DNA from: Hyphomicrobium sp.
GTDB taxonomy: Bacteria > Pseudomonadota > Alphaproteobacteria > Rhizobiales > Hyphomicrobiaceae
Length of the DNA stretch: 64,000 nucleotides
Direction of reading: 5' to 3'
NCBI RefSeq assembly: GCF_019744875.1
Contig: NZ_JAIETU010000002.1
Span: 1,240,001-1,304,000, forward strand
The notes beneath the pieces were generated by a model. The model did not search any database and was not told the origin of the DNA. It was given only the letters and a program-made list of their open reading frames with translations. Below are positions 58,080 through 64,000 of the stretch, one piece after another. The position numbers and the translations under genes were made by a program. Within the stretch, counting starts at the first letter, position 1; each line of letters opens with the position of its first letter.

Positions 58080-59497
58080 CAACCCACCTCTGGATCCGCG
58101 GATCCATCGAAAGCCGCGCTAGTTTCCCCGATCGGCAGGCGCACGTCCACCGTCACGCCTGCCGGAGTTTCGCTATTCCTAATTTCCACCGTGCCGCCCA
58201 GCGCGGTCACACGCTCGCGCATGGCAATGAGACCAAAGCCGCCCCCGGTCCCGCCCGGAGTGCCGCCCGGCGCGAGGCCGCCGCCATCGTCCTTCACCAC
58301 GACCCGTGCGCCGTCCGCCTCGCTCGTGACGGCCACATCGATGCGCGTCGGGCGCCCGTGCTTGAAGGCGTTGCTCACGGCTTCGCGCACGATGCCGTGG
58401 ATGACGGCATCTTCTTTCGCCGTGCCGCCGAGATCGTCCACCTCGACGTTGAAGGTGACTTTCGGATCGCGGAGCTTCCACGAGTCGACCAGGGTTTCGA
58501 TGGCGCTGGCGAGCCCGAACTCCAGATGGACCGTCGGACGAAGGCGGCCGAGGATGGATCTGACGTGCTTGTTCATGTGGGCGATGGCCACGCGGATGGC
58601 GTCCGCTCGCTCCAGAACCGCTTTGCGGTCCGGCGCCTGCGACATGTTCCGGATCGTCGACGCGTCGACTTCGACCGAGAACAGGAACGGGCTCACCTCG
58701 TCGTGAAGATCGCGGGCGAGATCGGCGCGCTCCTCTTCCTGGACGGTTGCGAGCTGGTCGTTCAACCGCCGATTGGCGGTTTCCATGTCGCCGAGGCGGG
58801 TCGCCATTTCGTTGAAGCCCGAGCACAATCGCACGAGCTCGGTCGGCCCGGTTTCCGCGACGCGCACATCGTAGTCGCCGCCGCCCAGCCTCTCGAACGC
58901 GGTCGACAGGTTCGGAAGCGGCGCAAGCGCGCGCCCGACGGTGACGTAAACGAGTGTCGCCACGAGTGCGCAGAAGACGGAGAGAATGGCGAGGCGAAGC
59001 AGAAAATCCTCCCAGACCTCTTCCACTTCGCTGCGCTGATCCGCTTTCAATTCCATCGCGCCGAAGCGAGCGAGATCTCCCGGCAGCTCGACGCGAACGA
59101 CATCGGGTACGCCCGCCATGATCGCATAGAACCAGTTCGGAAGCTCTTCGACGGGTGCGACGAAGCTCGAAATGCGTTGCGGGGACGGGCCCGCTTCCGC
59201 GAACGTGACCTTGACGTGGCGATTGCCGTCGAACACGCGGACGAGACGCACGAGCTGCAAGCGCGGATCGTCGTCGTGGGCAATTTCCTGGACCACCTTG
59301 CGGACGGTCTTTTCAGCAATGGCCAGCGCGGAGCCAACTTCCGTTTCGACCTTCGTGGCGGATTGCCAGTAGGTCAGAAGCAGAATGAACACCAGCGTGA
59401 GCGCCAGCACGCTCGAGATGTTGCGGATGAGGGTCGCGCTCAGTGACTCGGATTTGCGCGGTCCAAAAGGGCTTTTCAGTCCCAGTCGTTCGATCAT
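58079..59497 (-). CDS. HisKA_3-type sensor histidine kinase
   Basis: A 472-residue membrane kinase from ATG 59497 (a GTG at 59512 is also possible). TM1 is at about 28-45 (VLALTLVFILLLTYW), then a periplasmic domain of about 110 residues resembling the LapD/MoxY N-terminal sensor fold, TM2 (LAILSVFCALVATLVYVTVG) and a HAMP domain. The phospho-acceptor His is in ARDLHDEVSPFLFSVEVDA, the N-box in NAFKHGRPTRIDV, and a Gly-rich G-box follows. The layout is like MoxY/NarX kinases; the ligand is unknown. Coupled to the response regulator. Confidence 0.9.
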   Translation of the reverse strand: MIERLGLKSPFGPRKSESLSATLIRNISSVLALTLVFILLLTYWQSATKVETEVGSALAIAEKTVRKVVQEIAHDDDPRLQLVRLVRVFDGNRHVKVTFAEAGPSPQRISSFVAPVEELPNWFYAIMAGVPDVVRVELPGDLARFGAMELKADQRSEVEEVWEDFLLRLAILSVFCALVATLVYVTVGRALAPLPNLSTAFERLGGGDYDVRVAETGPTELVRLCSGFNEMATRLGDMETANRRLNDQLATVQEEERADLARDLHDEVSPFLFSVEVDASTIRNMSQAPDRKAVLERADAIRVAIAHMNKHVRSILGRLRPTVHLEFGLASAIETLVDSWKLRDPKVTFNVEVDDLGGTAKEDAVIHGIVREAVSNAFKHGRPTRIDVAVTSEADGARVVVKDDGGGLAPGGTPGGTGGGFGLIAMRERVTALGGTVEIRNSETPAGVTVDVRLPIGETSAAFDGSADPEVG

Positions 59498-59631
59498 CGC
59501 CCGGCCCCGCACCTATCGATCGACGCGAGGAGACGGCACGCCTGCTGCACGGAAAGCGGCGCGCGCGATCTCTGCAGGCACATGAGCCGGCTGGCTGCTT
59601 TGGGGCGCGGGTCGCATGGATGGGCTTTCAA

Positions 59632-59646
59632 TGTAACAAGGTTACA
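59632..59646. promoter_or_regulatory. TGTAAC-AAG-GTTACA palindrome
   Basis: A perfect inverted repeat with six-base arms, 135 bases upstream of the sensor kinase start and next to the AT-rich tatgttataaaatg. It may be an operator for the kinase-regulator pair; no regulator can be named. Confidence 0.4.
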
Positions 59647-59721
59647 CCTCGTATGTTATAAAATGACGCAGGGCGCAAGTGCCTCGCGATCAAGGAAGTG
59701 TCACCTGACGCCCCTCAGGAA

Positions 59722-59756
59722 CAAAAGCCCCCGGCGCACGGCATGCGCCAGGGGCT
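59722..59756 (-). terminator. Rho-independent terminator
   Basis: On the minus strand, arms of 12-13 bases (agcccctggcgca with tgcgccgggggct, one mismatch) are followed by tttg. It lies 30 bases past the stop of the repeat protein at 59786. Confidence 0.75.
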
Positions 59757-59785
59757 CATTGGGAGAATTCCGAACGTCCTTAGAG

Positions 59786-60181
59786 TTAAGGCGCGGACTT
59801 CTCGGTCGGGACGCGGGCGTCGGGATCGCCGCCGGCGGCCGGATCAGACGGGTTGATGTTGCTCGGGGCCATCTGCTGGTTCTCGTTGGTGTTCGGATCG
59901 CCCGGGAGGCCTGCCGGAGCTTCTGCCCCGGATTCACCGCTGCTCAGACCGTCGCTCGACGGGCCACTCGTACTGCTTCCAGTTCCGGGCGGAGAGGTCG
60001 GGACGCGTGCGCTCGGATTGGAGCCCGCTGCCGGATCGGCAGGGTTTACGTTGCCCGGCGCCATCTGCTGGTTTTCGTTCGTCGTCGGGTCTGCGGGACT
60101 GCCGGCCGGCGACTGCGCGAAGGCGGACGTAGCACCGGCTGCAAGCGCAAGTGCTGCAATGAGAGACGTTACCTTGATCAT
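59786..60181 (-). CDS. Exported disordered protein with two NENQQMAP repeats
   Basis: A 131-residue protein from ATG 60181 with aaagga upstream. The signal peptide (residues 1-22, cleaved after SAFA) is followed by an almost cysteine-free, Pro/Ala/Gly/Asn-rich protein. A 37-residue unit occurs at 26-62 and again at 90-126, identical at 28 of 37 positions; both contain TNENQQMAP and DPAAG. A Ser/Gly-rich linker joins them. The mature protein is probably disordered. A consensus EcfG-type promoter lies upstream at 60227-60251. No family is recognised. Confidence 0.8.
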   Translation of the reverse strand: MIKVTSLIAALALAAGATSAFAQSPAGSPADPTTNENQQMAPGNVNPADPAAGSNPSARVPTSPPGTGSSTSGPSSDGLSSGESGAEAPAGLPGDPNTNENQQMAPSNINPSDPAAGGDPDARVPTEKSAP

Positions 60182-60226
60182 CGCGTTTCCTTTGTTGTTG
60201 GAGTTCGATGCTCCCTCACTCAAGAA

Positions 60227-60251
60227 AACGCGACCTCCTCAGCACGGTTCC
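60227..60251 (-). promoter_or_regulatory. Consensus EcfG-type general-stress promoter
   Basis: On the minus strand GGAAC (60251-60247), a 16-base spacer and CGTT (60230-60227), exactly the GGAAC-N16/17-CGTT consensus of alphaproteobacterial EcfG sigma factors. It lies 46 bases upstream of the repeat-protein start. Confidence 0.75.
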
Positions 60252-60321
60252 GGCGGGCCGTCAGCGTGACGCACCCTGACCAGCCAATCCTGTCCAGTTT
60301 CCGAGGAATACGCTGCGCGCG

Positions 60322-61416
60322 TCAACGGCCCGCCTGAAGGGCGCCTGTCTCGATTCCGGTCTCGATGGCCGAAGCGGCCGGCGCCGCAGCCGAGACAGAA
60401 GATGCCATCTCGCGTGTGTCGGGGGCTCGCGTGTCTGGTGCTGCGAGGAAGCGATCGGCGATCGCACCCCAAGCGTCCCACCCCGCGCGATCGTTGGCGA
60501 TGTCATGGCCGTCGCTGCCGTAGGGCGGGAGAATGTCGAGCTCCGCCGCGGCCCCTCCTGCCCGCCAAGCCTCCGCCATGTCGGAAGCGAGCTTGGGCCC
60601 GAAATAGCTGTCGTTCTCCGAATAGAGCCACAGCGTCGGAATGCGCGCAGTGGAGCCGAAGCGGCCGGCGGCTTCAACCAGACGATCCCTGCCGCAGATG
60701 GCGTGCGGTTGGCCGCCCGCGTGTCCACCCCGTCCGCCGGCCATGTTCACGATAGCGCGAACCTCACCGGGATTGCGGGCCGCGAGCGCCAGGGACGCCC
60801 AACCGCCGGTCGATATGCCGACGACGACGGTCGCGTGAGGCGCAATATCCGGCTCGCGCGTCATGTAGTTGACCACGGCCTCAATGTCGTCGGCGGCGAT
60901 TTCGCCCGAGCGGGCATGATCCGGATTGGCGCAGGTGCCGACCGACTCATCCAGGTCCCCGCCGGTGGCACCATGACCACGGCGTTGCGGAACAACCACG
61001 ACGTAGCCGCGGTCGACGAACCACTTCGACAGCCAATAGTAGACGGGCATAGCAACGGACAGGCGCGTCGCGCTCGACGTGCCGTGATTGATCACGACAA
61101 GCGGATGCGGCTTCTGCTCAGCGCCTGCATTTTCGTCTGCGTCGTCGTCCTCTGGCCGAAACACCGTCGCGCGCAATCCGCGCGTGGGATCGCCGCTCGG
61201 CATAATCCAGAGCTGCTCGCGCATGCGCAGGCCTTCAGGACCGAACGCGCCGTACTGCTGGACGATCTGCTTGCGCACCTTCGCGGGAGCGCCTTCTTTG
61301 CCTTGTGCCGCGGCGCTGTCTTTCCCTTGCGCCGCGGCGCTGTGAGCGCATGCGCCAAGGGCCAGCACGGCCGCAAAAAACCCACCGGCGCGGCGCGCCC
61401 ATAAGCTGTTCGCCAT
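60322..61416 (-). CDS. Exported alpha/beta hydrolase (dienelactone hydrolase-like)
   Basis: A 364-residue protein from ATG 61416. The signal peptide (GFFAAVLALGACAHSAAA) contains a Cys, but the lipobox is poor. A short duplicated tract AAAQGKDSAAAQGKEGA follows. The hydrolase core has LVVINHGTSSATRL (oxyanion), VVVVPQRRGHGATGG, the nucleophile elbow VGISTGGWASLALA, LWLYSENDSYFGP (acid) and GSDGHDIA (His). The tail has small duplications (APDTRAPDTRE, IETGIETGA). Substrate unknown. The upstream open frame to 61692 has no better start. Confidence 0.85.
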   Translation of the reverse strand: MANSLWARRAGGFFAAVLALGACAHSAAAQGKDSAAAQGKEGAPAKVRKQIVQQYGAFGPEGLRMREQLWIMPSGDPTRGLRATVFRPEDDDADENAGAEQKPHPLVVINHGTSSATRLSVAMPVYYWLSKWFVDRGYVVVVPQRRGHGATGGDLDESVGTCANPDHARSGEIAADDIEAVVNYMTREPDIAPHATVVVGISTGGWASLALAARNPGEVRAIVNMAGGRGGHAGGQPHAICGRDRLVEAAGRFGSTARIPTLWLYSENDSYFGPKLASDMAEAWRAGGAAAELDILPPYGSDGHDIANDRAGWDAWGAIADRFLAAPDTRAPDTREMASSVSAAAPAASAIETGIETGALQAGR

Positions 61417-61609
61417 AGTCTCGAAATCCCCGCGCGTTGACGCGTAGCACCTGCCAAGCGCACGGGGCAAAGTTATGGCACGACTCAACTCCCGGACAAG
61501 GACGCCAGAGTGACAGTCGGCGAAATACGAAAGGCTGCAATCTCTTCGAAAAAGCGCGCTGCCGGCTCTCTTCATCAAGGCCTGGCGCGGCGCGATGCGC
61601 GGTGAAGCT

Positions 61610-61786
61610 CTAGTTTTCGCTCGCAGTTTCGTCACGCCGTGGCGACCGGGCCGCCTGCTCGGCGCGACGCAGTTTCGCCAGCTCGTTCGCAATCGGTTCG
61701 GGAAGCGCAGATTCGGATACGGCGTAGTCGCGCTTCAGCCGCGCGCCGACAACCTTAACCAAATCTACCTCGAACTCGCGTTCCAT
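61610..61786 (-). CDS. Small protein with NepR-like pattern
   Basis: A 58-residue protein from ATG 61786: an acidic-basic helix EREFEVDLVKVVGARLKRDY, then SALPEPIANELAKLRRAEQA and a charged tail. The arrangement LxRxY, a short gap, then xPxPxxxxLxxL resembles NepR, the anti-sigma factor of EcfG, although the match is short and NepR is normally beside phyR and ecfG, which are not here. A near-consensus EcfG-type promoter lies about 140 bases upstream. A small conserved protein of other function is equally possible. Confidence 0.5.
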   Translation of the reverse strand: MEREFEVDLVKVVGARLKRDYAVSESALPEPIANELAKLRRAEQAARSPRRDETASEN

Positions 61787-61922
61787 GCGTTGAGTCCCGT
61801 GTCGTCTATCGACGGCCGATGCGACCTTTGATCCTGCGCAGATCGTTGCCATACCGGATCGTGCGGCGCAGTCACGTCCGTTACTCACACTCAGCGAGCG
61901 GCGTGCCCCCCTGTCGATGACT

Positions 61923-61947
61923 AACAATGCGTTCAACATGTTGTTCC
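61923..61947 (-). promoter_or_regulatory. Near-consensus EcfG-type promoter
   Basis: GGAAC (61947-61943), a 16-base spacer and TGTT (61926-61923), one mismatch from consensus, on the minus strand upstream of the NepR-like gene. On the plus strand in the same gap GGAAAC (61984-61989), 17 bases, GGTT (62007-62010) may serve the PRC-barrel gene. Confidence 0.45.
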
Positions 61948-62078
61948 ATCAAAAAATGCGTCCGCGCGGGACCGTGGCGGATAGGAAACAAAAGGCTGGA
62001 TGACGGGGTTTAGCAGACAAGCCCGACGGGTCCGCATCTTCGCCCGTGGGGCAAACCTTCTAACCCAAGGAGGCTCCC

Positions 62079-62444
62079 ATGGGCCGAGCAACCGCACATC
62101 CCGATCACCGGCTGATTTCCAGCGAAGACGTGCACGGCACCGACGTGATCGGCGCCGAGGACGACGTGGTCGGCGAGATCGATCATCTGCTGATCGAAAA
62201 GATCTCCGGCCGCGTCGCCTACGCGGTCATGAGCTTCGGTGGCGTGCTGGGACTGGCGCACAGCCACTATCCCATTCCGTGGACCGCGCTCAAATACGAC
62301 GCCAAAGCGGGCGGCTATCGCACCGGCATCACCGCCGACCAGCTCCGCAATGCGCCGGAATTCAGCGATGATTCCTGGACCGACCGCGCATGGGAGATCC
62401 GCACGCACGAGCATTACGACGTGCCTGCGTACTGGGGGCGCTAG
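62079..62444 (+). CDS. PRC-barrel domain protein
   Basis: A 121-residue soluble protein with a PRC-barrel (residues about 10-90): LISSEDVHGTDVIGAEDDVV, IDHLLIEKISGRVAYAVMSFGGVLGL, then SHYPIPWTALKYD. PRC-barrel proteins of this layout are common in general-stress regulons of Hyphomicrobiales. The ribosome site aaggagg (62069-62075) is perfect. A strong hairpin follows the stop. Confidence 0.88.
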   Translation: MGRATAHPDHRLISSEDVHGTDVIGAEDDVVGEIDHLLIEKISGRVAYAVMSFGGVLGLAHSHYPIPWTALKYDAKAGGYRTGITADQLRNAPEFSDDSWTDRAWEIRTHEHYDVPAYWGR

Positions 62445-62477
62445 TGCCGCGCAGCCTGATTTCCACGTCTGCAATCA

Positions 62478-62509
62478 GACGGCCACGGAGCCAACCGTGG
62501 CCGTCCTTA
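62478..62509 (+). terminator. Strong hairpin after the PRC-barrel gene
   Basis: gacggccacgg-agccaa-ccgtggccgtc is a perfect 11-bp stem (62478-62505) followed only by ctta. It may end or attenuate transcription into the transporter gene. Confidence 0.55.
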
Positions 62510-62573
62510 TGCCGGCTGGTCCAGCTGTGGCAGGTGGCATGTGCTCCTGCTGCACGATGCGGCGGGAGGCGTC

Positions 62574-63602
62574 ATGTCTGACTGGCAGTTCGTTCGCCGC
62601 GTCCTCATCGTTGTGGCCATCGGCGCGCTCGCGGCCGCGATCTATGCGCTCTCCAATCTTCTGCTCGTGATATTCGCGGCGGTGCTGTGCTGCATCGCGC
62701 TGCGCACCCTGATGGCGCCATTGGTCCGCGCGACGAGTATGCCGGAGCCGCTCGCGCTCGCGGTGGTGGTCGTGCTCATTGTCACTGTCAGCGCCGGCCT
62801 TGTCCTACAGTTCGGATCGAAGCTCTCGGACCAGATCGCCTATCTCGCGCAGAATGCACCGCAGGCTCTGCACAAGCTGTCGGAGAGTTTCGATCTCGGC
62901 GCGGTCTCCGGTCAGGTCGGCGGTTCGGCGATCGGCGCGCTGGCGGCGGGGGCGCTCACGGTCGGATCGAGCATCGCGGGCGCGGTGGCAGGTTTCGTGC
63001 TCGTGCTGATCGGCGGCATCTACCTCGCCGCCTCGCCGCAGCTCTACCGCCGCGGTGCGATGGTGCTGGTGCCGAAGCATTGGCAGAGCGTCGTGTCCTC
63101 AACGCTCGACGACAGCGGATTTGCGCTCGGGCGGTGGCTTTACGCGCAGGGCATCGCAATGGTGGTGATCGGCGTCTTGACCGGCGTCGGCATGTGGGTA
63201 GCAGGCGTGCCCTCGCCGCTGGCCCTCGGCCTGATCGCGGGTGCAACCGAATTCATCCCGATCGTCGGGCCGATCGTCGGCGCCATTCCCGCGCTCCTGC
63301 TCGCATCGACCCTGGGGTGGGACACCACGCTCGCGGCCCTCGCCGTCGCAATCGCCGTGCAGCAGATCGAAAACAATCTCGTCATGCCGTTCGTGGTCGG
63401 GCGCGTCGTAGAGCTGCCGGCCGCCGTGGGCATGTTCGCCACCGTCGCTATGGGATTGCTGTTCGGGCCGCTCGGGCTGTTGCTCGGCTATCCTCTTGCC
63501 ATCGTGGCGGACGTCGCCATCCGCCGCCTCTACGTCCGGGAAACGCTCGGCAAGCCTGTCGAAATACCTGCCGAGCGGCAACGGAAAGCCGAGGGCGACT
63601 GA
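62574..63602 (+). CDS. AI-2E family transporter
   Basis: A 342-residue membrane protein of the AI-2E (PerM/TqsA) family, with seven to eight helices. Typical stretches are LLLVIFAAVLCCIALRTLMAP, AQGIAMVVIGVLTGVGMWVAGVPSPLALGLIAG, ATEFIPIVGPIVGAIPAL and VQQIENNLVMPFVVGRVVELP. Some members are Na+/H+ antiporters; the substrate here is unknown. The ATG at 62574 (gggagg five bases upstream) is chosen over 62541. Confidence 0.92.
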   Translation: MSDWQFVRRVLIVVAIGALAAAIYALSNLLLVIFAAVLCCIALRTLMAPLVRATSMPEPLALAVVVVLIVTVSAGLVLQFGSKLSDQIAYLAQNAPQALHKLSESFDLGAVSGQVGGSAIGALAAGALTVGSSIAGAVAGFVLVLIGGIYLAASPQLYRRGAMVLVPKHWQSVVSSTLDDSGFALGRWLYAQGIAMVVIGVLTGVGMWVAGVPSPLALGLIAGATEFIPIVGPIVGAIPALLLASTLGWDTTLAALAVAIAVQQIENNLVMPFVVGRVVELPAAVGMFATVAMGLLFGPLGLLLGYPLAIVADVAIRRLYVRETLGKPVEIPAERQRKAEGD

Positions 63603-63627
63603 CGGGCCCCCGGAAAACGAACCATTG

Positions 63628-63653
63628 GAACCTGTAGCCTTCGCCAAGCGTCA
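63628..63653 (+). promoter_or_regulatory. Possible EcfG-type promoter
   Basis: GGAAC (63628-63632), a 17-base spacer and CGTC (63650-63653), one mismatch from consensus, about 70 bases upstream of the sorbosone-dehydrogenase-like gene. Confidence 0.4.
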
Positions 63654-63681
63654 TTCAGTACCAAGCGTTGTTCAGTATCCT
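63645..63681. repeat. 17-bp tandem duplication
   Basis: ccaagcgtcattcagtacc (63645-63663) is repeated, imperfectly, as ccaagcgttgttcagtatcc (63662-63681), period 17, in the leader of the last gene. Confidence 0.8.
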
Positions 63682-63724
63682 GGGCCACATTCCGAGGGCC
63701 GGTGCTTTTTGCCAGGAGATCCAG

Positions 63725-64000
63725 ATGCCGTCATTCGCGTTCGCCCTCTCCGCATTCGCCGTGCTGCTGCTCGCGGGCTGCGGCGAGGAGCAGGCACTGC
63801 CGCCGGGCGCGACGACGGGCCCGCAACCGACGCTGGCCGCGCCCAAGCCCCAGCTCATCCCGACGGTCCAGATCGCCCCGGCCAAGGGCTGGCCCGAGGG
63901 CGGCAAGCCGAAAGCGGCCGACGGGCTCACAGTCACGGCCTTCGCGGGCAACCTGGATCATCCGCGCTGGCTCTACGTGCTGCCGAACGGCGACGTACTC
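63725..64000 (+). CDS. Sorbosone dehydrogenase-like lipoprotein, 5' part
   Basis: The first 92 codons of a gene that leaves the window. A lipoprotein signal peptide with lipobox LLLAGC (Cys about 19) is followed by a Pro-rich linker and GWPEGGKPKAADGLTVTAFA then LDHPRWLYVLPNGDVL, which is the N-terminal signature of PQQ-dependent (glucose/L-sorbosone dehydrogenase-like) beta-propeller proteins. aggaga lies five bases before the ATG at 63725. The catalytic part is not visible. Confidence 0.85.
   Translation, partial: MPSFAFALSAFAVLLLAGCGEEQALPPGATTGPQPTLAAPKPQLIPTVQIAPAKGWPEGGKPKAADGLTVTAFAGNLDHPRWLYVLPNGDVL

Noticed and set aside
62539-62670. Short Cys-containing frame beginning MCSCCTMRREASC
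   Set aside because: It overlaps the AI-2E transporter gene, which has a better ribosome site and family motifs, and the Cys content is an accident of ctgctgc DNA.

Overview
The window reads as chromosomal DNA from a high-GC alphaproteobacterium, most likely of the order Hyphomicrobiales (Rhizobiales) and plausibly Hyphomicrobium-like. The evidence is gene content and order: nuo genes, birA, rnj, mce, DUF1467, proS, lolC/E and lolD in series; a 4.5S RNA ahead of dnaX and ybaB; TrcR (DUF1013); plant-type GshA; an RsmE/UbiA/GshA neighbourhood; and an ileS-lspA-lipoprotein-M16 peptidase pair. The species call is inference. There are no rRNA genes, recognisable tRNA genes, transposases, phage genes or CRISPR arrays, so this is mostly core genome with small lineage-specific inserts.

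Layout. 1-12.9 kb: the 5' part of dnaE (-), ubiB (+), a MAPEG protein and a DUF2147 protein (-), then the minus-strand series lolD-lolC/E-proS, a 690-base gap, DUF1467-mce-rnj-birA. 13.1-25.5 kb: a small plus-strand PilZ gene, then complex I genes nuoN to nuoE (-), with a translationally coupled pentapeptide-repeat gene between nuoF and nuoG; nuoA-D are absent from the window. 25.8-30.5 kb: a small membrane protein, the 4.5S RNA with its promoter, tandem hairpin repeats, two tiny secreted Cys-rich genes, dnaX, a small exported protein, DUF1810 and ybaB. 30.7-38.7 kb (all +): carboxy(nor)spermidine dehydrogenase, DUF2478, a membrane-embedded alpha/beta hydrolase, two small unknowns, carboxynorspermidine decarboxylase, and a 662-residue protein with four copies of an unnamed domain. 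38.7-48.5 kb: small secreted proteins, gshA, ribF, MaoC, trcR, ubiA, an ankyrin protein, rsmE, GST. 48.6-57.4 kb (+): ileS, lspA, a lipoprotein, two M16 peptidases (one active, one lacking the zinc site), pgi. 57.5-64 kb: a two-component pair, then a likely stress cluster: a repeat-containing exported protein behind a consensus EcfG-type promoter, an exported hydrolase, a 58-residue NepR-like protein, PRC-barrel, AI-2E-family transporter, and the start of a sorbosone-dehydrogenase-like lipoprotein.

How the genes work together. The nuo genes form the respiratory core; UbiA and UbiB supply its quinone. LspA, LolC/E and LolD serve the lipoprotein pathway, for which the window encodes several clients. 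DnaE, DnaX and YbaB belong to replication and nucleoid functions. The two polyamine genes are 3.5 kb apart on the same strand. The most original material is the Cys-rich pair between ffs and dnaX, the pentapeptide protein inside nuo, the tandem-domain protein at 36.6 kb, the stress cluster at the right end, a lower-GC patch in the ileS editing domain, and recurrent short tandem duplications at gene ends.
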